Assembly (NCBI RefSeq): GCF_025787225.1
Contig: NZ_CP090958.1
Location: 2,900,550 to 2,964,549, forward strand
Reading direction: 5' to 3'
DNA: 64,000 bases
Origin: Saxibacter everestensis
GTDB lineage: Bacteria; Actinomycetota; Actinomycetes; Actinomycetales; Brevibacteriaceae
Each line of letters opens with the position of its first letter. Position 1 is the first letter of the stretch. The notes beneath the pieces were generated by a model. It made no database searches. It saw only the letters and a list, made by a program, of their open reading frames with translations, and had not been told where the DNA came from. Made by a program: the position numbers and the translations under genes. Shown here piece by piece: positions 43,759 to 52,089 of this stretch.

Positions 43759-45954
43759 TCATGCCCCCTGCAGCTTCGCCAGCCGGGCCGGTGTCACGCT
43801 CCGCTGGCGGACGACCGCCAGGATGCTCGCCACGACGGCGACGATCAGCCAACCAAATAGCCCGGCCGCGGCGGCCCCGATTCCGGGGCCGCCGCTGGCG
43901 ATGGCCATGATGCCGTCCGTTGCCGGCGTCAGCGGCAGAACTGGCCCGATCGCGTCGAAGAAGCCGGGCACAGCGGAGGTCACTCCGCCGGCAGCGGTCA
44001 GCACGACGAGGACGACTGAGATGAACCGCCCAAACCCGCCGAACCACGCCACCAGCGCATGGTTGATCGCGACGAACGTCGTGCCGGCCAGCAGCGTGAA
44101 GACGAAGACCTCGCACAATCTGCCGAGGGAGAGGCCAAGAATCACCTGGATCAGGATCGTAAGCACGAGGGCCTGCACAGCGGCAATAGCGACGCCGGGA
44201 GCGATTCCCTGCATGGCCAGCATCCACGATGGCTTGGCCGAAAGCAGCGCACGGCTGGTCACAGCACGGACCACAAGGTAGGTGACCAGGGCGCCGATCC
44301 ACAGCGCGATGGCTGTCAGCAGGCCGGCCGCGGTGACGTCGGCGAAGATCGACGGACTGACGCCGGACTGCTTTACCGGCTCGGCCACAACGGTTGACAG
44401 CGTCGACCGCTCGGTGGCGGAATAACTTGGTATCTGCTTGGCGCCCTTATCGAGCCCGTCGGCAAGCTGCTGGCTTCCGGAATCCAGCTGCTCTCCGCCG
44501 TCGGCCAGCTTGCCGATGCCCGCCGAGAACTTGTCGGCTCCATCAGCCGATTGCTCGGTTCCCTTCGCAAGGGCCTGCGCGCCGCCGTCGAGTTTCGCAG
44601 CACCCGTTGCGAGCTGTTTCGAGCCCTCCGCCGCGCCGGAGATCCCGGCCGCCAGATTGGGCATCCCATCCGCCAGCTTCTGCGTGCCCTGGGCAAACGC
44701 GTTGGCGCCGTCGGACAGCTGGCTGCCACCGGCCGCCAGATCATCGGCTCCTGAGGCAAGCTTGCCGACACCCGTGCCGAATTTGTCGACCCCGGCAGCA
44801 TAGCTTCCCGCTCCCGTGGCGAGCTTCTTCGCGCCGTCGGCAGATTGTTCCGCTCCCTGGGGCAGCCGGGTCGACAGTTCCTTGAGCTTTGCCGATTGTT
44901 CGTTCACCCCGAGCTGCTGGCACACCGGATCCGCTGGCGCCGCGGCGCACGCAGAGACGAGGCCCTGAATGACCTTCGACTGCGCCTGCACGCCGGTTGA
45001 AAGGCCGGATAGCCCATCGGCCAGCTCAGTAGCGCCGGATTCCAGGCCTTCCGCGCCATCGGCGAGCTTTGGCACCTGCTCATCGAGCTTCTCCGCCCCG
45101 CCGGCCAGTTCCGAGGCGCCGTCACCGATTCCATCCGCCCCGGAGGCAAGCTCATCCGCGCCGTTGGCCAATTGCCGGGTCTGGGCCGGCAGCTGAGCCG
45201 TGCCGGCTTCCAGTTTCGACAGGCCTTTCGCCAGGCCGCTGACTCCGGCATTCAGCTGCGAGGTGCCTTCGGCAAGCTCTCCGGCTCCCCCGCTGAGCTC
45301 GGTCAGTCCCGAGGCCAGGTCCTGGCTCCCCTGGTCTGCCTGACCGATACCCTTGCTGAGTTCCGAAGCACCATCGGCTAGTTGGCCCGAAGCGTCGGCC
45401 ACCGAGGAGAACTGCTCACCGATATCGTTGAAACCGACATAGATGTTGTCCAGATAGGTTTCGGTAAGCTGCCGGTTCAGGGTCGAGGTCGCCGCGGAAG
45501 CAATCGCCTGGCTCAGTGCAGAGTCGGCCAGCCCCTTCACCTTTGACGTCGTGACCTCAAGCGTGGCCTGTTCGGCGGCCTCAGGCTCGTCTTTCGAATA
45601 CGAGGTGGCGGCGGCGGAGAAATTGCTCGGGATCGTGACGACGGCAGCATACTTGCCGGATTCCACTCCCTGCTTCGCATCATTCTGATCGCTGAGCACC
45701 CAGTCGTAGTTCTCCTGATTGCCACCATCGACAAGCCCGCCGGACAGTTCCCTGCCAAGCGGAACCGTCTGGTCGCCGACCTTGACCGGCTCGTCGAGAT
45801 TCACGATCGCGGCCTGAACGCGGTCGAGACGGTCGGCCGAGTTCCAGTTGGCCCAGACGAAGCCTCCCGCGACAACGAGCGGGATCAGTACCAACCCGAG
45901 GACGGAAAGCCAGGTGACCTTGCGTCCTGCGGCAGGTTCGATAAGCGATGGCAT
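43759..45954 (-). CDS. YhgE/Pip-type membrane protein (ABC-2-like)
   Basis: This 731-residue protein has one membrane helix near residue 15-35, about 450 residues of repeats of the form LADGA-x-x-L-x-x-G (predicted extended helical coil outside the membrane), and about six helices near the C-terminus. This is the YhgE/Pip (phage infection protein) layout. The ATG overlaps the stop of the upstream MMPL gene (TAATG), so both are coupled. Relatives take part in export of virulence factors or cell-envelope stress. The partner MMPL transporter suggests a joint export system. Confidence 0.85.
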   Translation of the reverse strand: MPSLIEPAAGRKVTWLSVLGLVLIPLVVAGGFVWANWNSADRLDRVQAAIVNLDEPVKVGDQTVPLGRELSGGLVDGGNQENYDWVLSDQNDAKQGVESGKYAAVVTIPSNFSAAATSYSKDEPEAAEQATLEVTTSKVKGLADSALSQAIASAATSTLNRQLTETYLDNIYVGFNDIGEQFSSVADASGQLADGASELSKGIGQADQGSQDLASGLTELSGGAGELAEGTSQLNAGVSGLAKGLSKLEAGTAQLPAQTRQLANGADELASGADGIGDGASELAGGAEKLDEQVPKLADGAEGLESGATELADGLSGLSTGVQAQSKVIQGLVSACAAAPADPVCQQLGVNEQSAKLKELSTRLPQGAEQSADGAKKLATGAGSYAAGVDKFGTGVGKLASGADDLAAGGSQLSDGANAFAQGTQKLADGMPNLAAGISGAAEGSKQLATGAAKLDGGAQALAKGTEQSADGADKFSAGIGKLADGGEQLDSGSQQLADGLDKGAKQIPSYSATERSTLSTVVAEPVKQSGVSPSIFADVTAAGLLTAIALWIGALVTYLVVRAVTSRALLSAKPSWMLAMQGIAPGVAIAAVQALVLTILIQVILGLSLGRLCEVFVFTLLAGTTFVAINHALVAWFGGFGRFISVVLVVLTAAGGVTSAVPGFFDAIGPVLPLTPATDGIMAIASGGPGIGAAAAGLFGWLIVAVVASILAVVRQRSVTPARLAKLQGA

Positions 45955-48701
45955 TAACGGGTTCCTTCTGCATTGTGGACACTGAGAGGTTCGTAAGTCC
46001 TGTTGAGGCTCAGACGCAAATAATCTGGCGGTAACAGGTCGGCCAGGGCGCCGGCATCGCCGACACCGATCACCAGTGACTGGCCCGATGCTCCAGAGGT
46101 CACGTCGTAGATCAGGGTGGCGATCGCCTGCCGGGCATCGAAGGACTGCACCCGATCGGCGTCATCGATGAACAGGATGTCGGGACGGCCGTGGTTGGCC
46201 CTCCGGATATCCGTGCACACGTCGCTTTCGGACCGCACAGCGACGAAACCGGTCCGCGAGCGCACCGCGCCCGCCTGCTCCGGCAGCACGAATCCAGCGG
46301 TCTTTGCCCGACCTTCGGTGAACTGCATCCGGCCGGAGAGGCTCAGCATCAACGATGTCTTGCCTGCACCGGGCTGACCTTCGATAACAAGCAGCTCACC
46401 TGGCTGCAGGGCGATATCGACGTCGCTGAACGCCGTACCCAACTGGCTGCGCATGGTAAGTCCTTCGGCATAGATCCGGTGGTTGCTGTCCGGGCTCGGC
46501 CAGGACGCCAGGGACAACTGGTGGTGCAGCGATTCGCCCTCGACGTCGAAGGACGGCAGCACCCGATCCAGCCACTTCGGAAGCCACCACGCGCGCCTGC
46601 CAAGCAGCGCCAGGACTGCGGGAACCAGGGTCATCCGCACCACGAAGGCGTCGACGAAGACGCCGACCGCCAAGCCGAGAGCGATTGCCTTGATCACGCC
46701 TTCGCCCGTCGGCACGAAGGAGGCGAAAACCGCGAACATGATGATCGCGGCGGCCGCCACCACCCGGGATGAGGCGACAAAGCCCGATTCGATTGCCTGA
46801 TGCGCGGATTTGCCGTGCACGTAGTCCTCGCGAATCCTCGCGACCAGGAAGACCTCATAGTCCATCGCCAGGCCGAAGAGCACGCCCATCAGGAGGATGG
46901 GCAGGAAGCTGATCACCGGGCCGACATCCTCGACGTTCAGCAGGTCGGCGAACCAGCCGTACTCGAACACCGCGGCGACCGCTCCGAATGATGCGGCAAC
47001 ACTCAGCAGGTAGCCGATCGTCGCCTTGAGCGGCACCGCGATCGAGCGGAACACCATGGTGAGCAGCACGAGTGAGAGGCCGACGACGAGAATCCCGAAT
47101 GGCAGCAGCGCCTTTCCGAGCCGGTCGGAGACATCGATGCCGACCGCCGTGAATCCGGTGACGGCGGTTTCCACGCCGTACTCATCCTCGAACTGCGGGC
47201 TCATACCGCGGATGTCGGCGACGAGTTGCTTCGTCCCTTCCGAATCCGGTGCGGATTCCGGTATCACCTGGATGATGCCGGTGTCCGCGTTCTCGTTCGG
47301 CGTCGCCAGCGGCACGTCGGCCACGCCGGGAAGGGCACGGATATCGTCCGCGATCCCGTCCATCACGCCGAGCGGGTCGTCCGAGCCGACGATCTCGGCG
47401 GTGACGATGAGCGGACCGTTGTATCCCTCGCCGAAGTTCTCCGAGACCAGATCGTAAGTCGTCCGGGCCGGACTGCCGGCCGGGGCGGAACCATTGTCCG
47501 GCAGGGCCAGGCGAAGGTCCTGGGCCGGAAGTGAGACAACGCCGAGGCCGGCCACGACGATCAGGATTGTGACGATCGGCCACTTGGTGACCACGCGGAC
47601 CCAGACCCGGGCGAGGCCGCCAGCGGCTCGTGGCCCAGTCCCTTCGGCCTGATCCGGCTTCCTCTGCTTGGGCTTCCTCTGCTTGGGCCGCAGTTTGTCC
47701 CCGGCGAAGCCCAGCATGGCAGGCAGCAGAGTCAGCGCAATCAGCACGGCGACGGCGACCGCGAGAGCGGCGGCGATCCCCATCGTGGTGAGAAACGGTA
47801 TGTTGGCGACCGCGAGCCCGCCCAGGGCGATCATCACGGTCAGGCCGGCGAAGATCACCGCCGAGCCCGCCGTGGCGATCGACTGCGCCGCGGACTCCTC
47901 GGCTTCCATCCCATCCGCGAGCTGGTCGCGATGCCGGGACACGATGAAGAGCGCGTAATCGATGCCGACGGCCAGGCCTAGCATGAGCGCAAGCATCGGC
48001 GTCGTGGACGAGATGAGGGTAAAAGCTGTTGCGCCGATAACCATCGCCATCGAGATCCCGACTCCGAGCAGGGCGGTAGCCAGCGGCATGCCCGCGGCGC
48101 GGAACGAGCCAAGGGTCAGCAGCAGGACGACCAGCGCGACGACGACCCCCACGGCCTCAACGATGCTGACGCCCGGCCGGTTCTCTGAGAATGCCTCGCC
48201 GCCGGCCTGGGCTTGGGAGCCGGGGAATTCTTCGACCAACTGGGTCGCCCGCTCCTCCAGCTGCGTCTTGGTCTCCTCGGTGATCTCTGCCTGCGCTCCC
48301 CTGAGTTGCAGGCTGATGATTCCGGCGCCGTCGTCGTCAGAGATTGCACCGTCAATGTTCTCGTCGAACGGGGAGGTGGCGCTTTCGACCTGTGCGATGC
48401 TCTCCAGATCCTTGGCCGTGTCCTCGATGGCGTCCTGGTACCGGGCATCCCTGATCGAGTCGCCGTCCGGCGTCGCGAAAACGAGCTGCGCCGTCGTGCC
48501 GCTCACCTGCGGGAAGGTCAGGCTCAGTGAATCGAGCGCGGCCTGGGACTGGGTTCCGGGGAGCGTGAACTTTTCGTCGAACGGTTTGTTGAAGACGCCG
48601 GCGACCCCGCCGACCAGAACGAGCACCAGCAGCCAGATCGCCAGGGTCCGACCCCGACGGCGGTAGGCGGCCCGGCCGAGCGAATACAGGAAGGAGGACA
48701 A
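45954..48701 (-). CDS. MMPL/RND transporter with C-terminal P-loop ATPase-like domain
   Basis: The TTG at 48701 with GGAGA six bases upstream gives 915 residues, starting MSSFLYSLGRAAYRRRGR. Residues 1 to about 700 are an MMPL transporter with 11-12 helices; PMLALMLGLAVGIDYALFIVSRHRDQ and LPILLMGVLFGLAMDYEVFLVARIRED are the two conserved proton-relay repeats. The last 200 residues have a Walker A GQPGAGKTS and a Walker B ILFIDDADR, and are preceded by LQPGELLVIEG as in ABC ATPases. I see no LSGGQ signature. MMPL proteins export lipids or drugs using proton motive force, so an added ATPase is unexpected. It is coupled to a YhgE/Pip gene and divergent from tetR. Confidence 0.87.
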   Translation of the reverse strand: MSSFLYSLGRAAYRRRGRTLAIWLLVLVLVGGVAGVFNKPFDEKFTLPGTQSQAALDSLSLTFPQVSGTTAQLVFATPDGDSIRDARYQDAIEDTAKDLESIAQVESATSPFDENIDGAISDDDGAGIISLQLRGAQAEITEETKTQLEERATQLVEEFPGSQAQAGGEAFSENRPGVSIVEAVGVVVALVVLLLTLGSFRAAGMPLATALLGVGISMAMVIGATAFTLISSTTPMLALMLGLAVGIDYALFIVSRHRDQLADGMEAEESAAQSIATAGSAVIFAGLTVMIALGGLAVANIPFLTTMGIAAALAVAVAVLIALTLLPAMLGFAGDKLRPKQRKPKQRKPDQAEGTGPRAAGGLARVWVRVVTKWPIVTILIVVAGLGVVSLPAQDLRLALPDNGSAPAGSPARTTYDLVSENFGEGYNGPLIVTAEIVGSDDPLGVMDGIADDIRALPGVADVPLATPNENADTGIIQVIPESAPDSEGTKQLVADIRGMSPQFEDEYGVETAVTGFTAVGIDVSDRLGKALLPFGILVVGLSLVLLTMVFRSIAVPLKATIGYLLSVAASFGAVAAVFEYGWFADLLNVEDVGPVISFLPILLMGVLFGLAMDYEVFLVARIREDYVHGKSAHQAIESGFVASSRVVAAAAIIMFAVFASFVPTGEGVIKAIALGLAVGVFVDAFVVRMTLVPAVLALLGRRAWWLPKWLDRVLPSFDVEGESLHHQLSLASWPSPDSNHRIYAEGLTMRSQLGTAFSDVDIALQPGELLVIEGQPGAGKTSLMLSLSGRMQFTEGRAKTAGFVLPEQAGAVRSRTGFVAVRSESDVCTDIRRANHGRPDILFIDDADRVQSFDARQAIATLIYDVTSGASGQSLVIGVGDAGALADLLPPDYLRLSLNRTYEPLSVHNAEGTR

Positions 48702-48766
48702 GGCATCTCCGCTGGCATAGAGTTTTGGACTGCGGGAGTGACACGTGCATTCGCCACAAACAACTT

Positions 48767-48801
48767 CGATACACAACTGTACTCAATACGATCGTGTATC
48801 G
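48767..48801. promoter_or_regulatory. Candidate TetR operator
   Basis: CGATACAC and GTGTATCG are exact inverted half-sites 19 bases apart, with ACGATCGT overlapping the right half. The site lies about 48 bases from the tetR start and 66 from the MMPL start, in the divergent promoter. Confidence 0.6.
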
Positions 48802-48848
48802 TAAATCCGGAGCCATCTCAGGTCAGATTTCAAGGTAAGAATGGAGAC

Positions 48849-49502
48849 ATGGTGCCAGCGAGTTCCAGCTCCCCGATCACGGCACGCCGCGCGCAGACCA
48901 GGGAGCGGCTGATGTCCGCTGCCATGTCCGTATTCGCGGAGCGCGGAATTCTGGGCGCCAGTGTCGAGGAGATCTGCGATCAGGCAGGGTTCACCCGCGG
49001 TGCCTTCTACTCCAATTTCAGTTCGAAGGACGAGCTGTTCTTCGAACTCGTCGAACATCAGCAGTCAAGGCATGTCGAGGCACTTCGACACATCGTCGAC
49101 ACGGTGCTCAAACCCGCCGGACCACAGACCGAAGAGGCGCAGAACCAGGTTCTGACCCGCGCCATCGACGCTTTCCTTGCGGTGCAGCGCAGCGACCGGG
49201 AATGGGTTCTGGCCCAAAGCGAACTCAAGCTGTACGCCATCCGCAATCCGCAGGTCGCTGCCCGGTACAGCGCCCTGGAGAGTGAGGTCCGGAAGGCCTT
49301 CGGCGACATCCTCAAGGAAGGACTGGAGCTGACCCGCCGGGAGTTCACCGTCTCCTTCAGCGAGGCGATCACCATTCTGGGCGCCACCCACGAACAGCAG
49401 CTCTTTGACGCGCTGATCGATCCGGACGGCACAATGCGGTCGGCCGGCTCGACTAGTTCGCTTTACGACATCCTGGTCGCCATCACCCGCCCGGTGTCTT
49501 AG
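48849..49502 (+). CDS. TetR-family regulator of the MMPL-YhgE operon
   Basis: The ATG at 48849 (or GTG at 48852, which is better spaced from GGAG) gives about 217 residues with ARRAQTRERLMSAAMSVFAERGILGASVEEICDQAGFTRGAFYSNFSSKDELFFELV, a full TetR DNA-binding domain. Upstream in-frame codons would extend into the operator. It is divergent from the MMPL gene and probably represses it. The ligand-binding domain shows no recognised ligand family. Confidence 0.9.
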   Translation: MVPASSSSPITARRAQTRERLMSAAMSVFAERGILGASVEEICDQAGFTRGAFYSNFSSKDELFFELVEHQQSRHVEALRHIVDTVLKPAGPQTEEAQNQVLTRAIDAFLAVQRSDREWVLAQSELKLYAIRNPQVAARYSALESEVRKAFGDILKEGLELTRREFTVSFSEAITILGATHEQQLFDALIDPDGTMRSAGSTSSLYDILVAITRPVS

Positions 49503-49848
49503 AACCCCGCAAGACGAGTTACCTGGATCACGCTGCCGTGAGGCGATTCACGCCGGACGTGAGCCGATTCACGCCGGACGTGAGCCGATTCACGCCGGAC
49601 GTGAGCCGATTCACGCCGGACGTGAGCAAGCTCATGGCAGAACGGCGCCAGGAGCACCGGCCCAGAACCTAAGCTGAATATGTGGCAATGCAAGCAGCAC
49701 CGCCACCATCATGGATCAGCGCAGGCGAGCCCTCTTCACGCGAACGGCGGCTTCACGCTAACGCCGGGACTGCCGCTTTCGCCCGGCCCCGCGGATCCGG
49801 AACAAAGAACATCAGCACCGGCAGTCAATCGAAAAAGGACACATTACT
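49503..49848. other. Gene-free region with four palindromic tandem units
   Basis: Four 21-base units (described separately at 49538-49621) follow the tetR stop. The rest, up to the small ORF at 49849, is GC-rich; an AAAGGA ribosome site appears at its right end. No longer gene fits. Confidence 0.6.
49538..49621. repeat. Four tandem 21-base units, each with GTGA-N6-TCAC symmetry
   Basis: The unit GTGAGCCGATTCACGCCGGA plus C repeats from 49538, 49559, 49580 and 49601; the first copy has GTGAGGCGATTCAC. A partial fifth copy (GTGAGC) follows. Each unit contains an inverted GTGA/TCAC. There are no spacers, so it is not a CRISPR array. Confidence 0.92.
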
Positions 49849-50019
49849 TTGTCACGCACAGCTTCAGCCAAGGGTAAGTCGATCATCAGTCTCTCCATCG
49901 CTGGCCGCAAAATTTTGGACATCCGTTCCGCCGGGAACGCCGCGCGGCGGCCGGTAGGCAGGATGACCGACCGCGAGCGCAGCGAAGTCATTCGTGACGG
50001 CGGAATGTCGCTGATCTAA
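49849..50019 (+). CDS. 56-residue basic small protein, unknown
   Basis: A TTG at 49849 nine bases after AAGGA opens a 56-codon frame: MSRTASAKGKSIISLSIAGR, then KILDIRSAGNAARRPVGRMT, ending EVIRDGGMSLI. It is rich in Arg/Lys/Ser and has no membrane segment. No family was recognised. The good ribosome site and plausible composition argue for a real gene; its shortness leaves doubt. Confidence 0.5.
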   Translation: MSRTASAKGKSIISLSIAGRKILDIRSAGNAARRPVGRMTDRERSEVIRDGGMSLI

Positions 50020-50029
50020 GTCGGCCCAG

Positions 50030-50110
50030 CCGCTCAACTGCTTCGGATCAGAGGTCGGCCGCTCAACTGCTTCGGATCAGAGGTCGGCCGCTCAGCTGCT
50101 TCGAATCAGC
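50030..50110. repeat. 29-base tandem triplication of the response-regulator gene end
   Basis: The string GCCGCTCAACTGCTTCGGAT plus CAGAGGTCG appears twice, followed by a third diverged copy (GCTCAGCTGCTTCGAATCAG) that encodes the last codons and stop of the minus-strand response regulator. The gene's own 3' end appears to have been copied downstream twice. Confidence 0.85.
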
Positions 50111-50739
50111 CCCAGCCGCCGGGCTTTGCTCACGGCGGATGTCCTGGTCGCAACGTCCAGCTTTGTGAAGATGTGCACGAGATGCGACTTCACAGTGGTC
50201 TCGCTCAGGAAGAGTGCCCGGGCGATCTCCGCGTTGGTCTGGCCCTCGGCCACGTGGCCAAGCACCTCGAGCTCCCGTTGGCTCAGATTTGCCCGCGGTG
50301 AGCGCACCCTGTTCATCAGCCGGGCGGTAATTTTCGGCGCGAGCGCCGTCTGTCCCGCCGCCGCCAGCCGGATTGCCGCGAGCAACTCGTCGGGCGGGGC
50401 ATCCTTCAACAGGTAACCGGAGGCTCCGGCCTCCACGGCCCCGAGAATATCGGCATCAGTCTCGTAGTTGGTGAGCACCAAGACGTAGGGCGCGGAATGA
50501 CCGGATTCTGCCGACTCGGTCTGGCTTCGGATCTGTCTGGTGGCTTCCGCGCCGTGCATCTCGCCGCCGAACTGAAGGTCCATCAACACCAGCTCGGCTG
50601 GAATTTCCCGTGCGGCGATGACAGCCGTTTCGGCGCTTTCTGCCTCGCCGACCACCTCGATGTCGTCCTCGGCAGCCAGCAGCGCCCTGAGTCCGGCTCG
50701 CACTATCGGGTGATCGTCGCAAATCAACACCCGGATCAC
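50092..50739 (-). CDS. NarL/LuxR-type response regulator (ChrA/HrrA-like)
   Basis: This 215-residue protein has a receiver domain with acidic pocket CDDHP, phospho-acceptor Asp in LMDLQFG and the conserved Lys in LLKDAPP. The C-terminal LuxR helix-turn-helix is LSQRELEVLGHVAEGQTNAEIARALFLSETTVKSHLVHIFTKL. Its GTG/ATG overlaps the kinase stop by four bases. Together with the divergent ABC exporter it is arranged like the corynebacterial heme-responsive ChrSA-HrtBA locus; heme control is inferred. Confidence 0.9.
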   Translation of the reverse strand: MIRVLICDDHPIVRAGLRALLAAEDDIEVVGEAESAETAVIAAREIPAELVLMDLQFGGEMHGAEATRQIRSQTESAESGHSAPYVLVLTNYETDADILGAVEAGASGYLLKDAPPDELLAAIRLAAAGQTALAPKITARLMNRVRSPRANLSQRELEVLGHVAEGQTNAEIARALFLSETTVKSHLVHIFTKLDVATRTSAVSKARRLGLIRSS

Positions 50740-51926
50740 GCCGCCTCGCTCTCGAACGCCAGCGACACTGCGGCTCCCGCTCCCGGAGCGGATTCGATCG
50801 TCAGCAGTCCACCGACCTGGGCCACCCGTTCCTGCATTGCGGTCAGCCCGAACGACTCTCCGCGCCCGGCTTGTTGTGCCGCAATGGTGCTGTCGACATC
50901 GAACCCGACTCCGTCGTCGACCACGTCGAGGCGGACTTCGTCATCCATGAAGCTCAGAGTAACCGTGGCGTGTTCCGCCTGCGCGTGCTGCACGACATTT
51001 GCGAGCGCACTCTGGGCAACCCGCAGCATGGTGGCTTCCACCGGCATCGGCAGCTCACGGGGTGACCCTGCGACCGTGACCGCTACCGGCACCCGGCTCG
51101 CCGATGAGGTGCCAGCGGCAACGCGGCGCAGGGCCGCGGCCAGGGATTCCTGTTCGAGCGGACGAGGCGTAAGCTCCCGGATGAATCGCCGGGCCTCCCC
51201 CAGGTTGTCCGCGGCGGTCTCCCGGGCCAGCCGGATGTGGTCGATTCCCGGATGTGTGGGGGCCTCCCGTTCCGCGGCATGCAACAGCATCTGGATGCTC
51301 GACAATCCCTGCGCCACGGTGTCGTGAATTTCGCGGGCAAGCCGGGCCCGCTCACCAAGAACGCCCGCCTCCCGCTCACTCGCCGCCAGCTGTCGCTGTG
51401 CGGCGACCAGATCCGTGAGCAGCTTCTCGCGCTCGACGGACTCCCGGTACAACGCCCGGTATCCCAGGCCGATCGCGATCGCCACCAGGGCGCCGACCAA
51501 TGGCCCGACGACTCCGCCGATGGTGAATCCGTTGTGAAAGCCGATCGCGACTATCGCCAGCGTCACCGACAGCGCGACCGCCGCTGGCCCGGCCCAGCCG
51601 GGCAGCAGGTGCAGATACAGAAAGAACAGGGCGAAGACCAGATACGCCGCGTCCGGGCTCCACCAGACCAGGACCAGCCACTCGATCGTCAGCAGGCCGA
51701 GCCACAGCGCGATAGGTACCCGCCGTGTCGCCTGTGTGGATGAAACCAGGAACCCGCCGATGGCATAGCTGGCCGCAAAGACCACCGCCAGGCTGATCGT
51801 CGGCAGCGCCGAACCGGTGTGCTGGTAGGCCGCCCTGATGATGACGACGGCGATCAGGCCGCCGAACAGGATGTGCAGCCCTGCGCGCAGCCCCAGGAAG
51901 ACAGGGGTCAGCGCGGAACGGTTCAT
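50736..51926 (-). CDS. Sensor histidine kinase, HisKA_3 family (ChrS/HrrS-like)
   Basis: This 396-residue protein has about six N-terminal membrane helices (residues 10-165) with short loops, then a dimerisation/phospho-acceptor helix, EIHDTVAQGLSSIQMLLHAAE, and an ATP-binding end with DDGVGFDV and GLTAMQERVAQVGGLLTIESAPGAGAAV. Membrane-embedded sensing suits a hydrophobic ligand such as heme. Transcription of the pair runs away from the ABC exporter genes. Confidence 0.9.
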   Translation of the reverse strand: MNRSALTPVFLGLRAGLHILFGGLIAVVIIRAAYQHTGSALPTISLAVVFAASYAIGGFLVSSTQATRRVPIALWLGLLTIEWLVLVWWSPDAAYLVFALFFLYLHLLPGWAGPAAVALSVTLAIVAIGFHNGFTIGGVVGPLVGALVAIAIGLGYRALYRESVEREKLLTDLVAAQRQLAASEREAGVLGERARLAREIHDTVAQGLSSIQMLLHAAEREAPTHPGIDHIRLARETAADNLGEARRFIRELTPRPLEQESLAAALRRVAAGTSSASRVPVAVTVAGSPRELPMPVEATMLRVAQSALANVVQHAQAEHATVTLSFMDDEVRLDVVDDGVGFDVDSTIAAQQAGRGESFGLTAMQERVAQVGGLLTIESAPGAGAAVSLAFESEAA

Positions 51927-52089
51927 TCAACAAGGCTATCGGCATGATGCCGACGGTTCATCCATCGAAAGTTCGACGGAATTGCCAAACCATCGCCACA
52001 GGAATCCCGGTCGCCCGCACGATGATCGCGGCGAAGGAAAGTACGAGAGTTGAAGTACCACCACATCTAGTTAAGTAGGTTCTTCAACC

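Noticed and set aside
49538-49621. CRISPR array
   Set aside because: The four 21-base units are contiguous with no spacers, and no cas gene is present.
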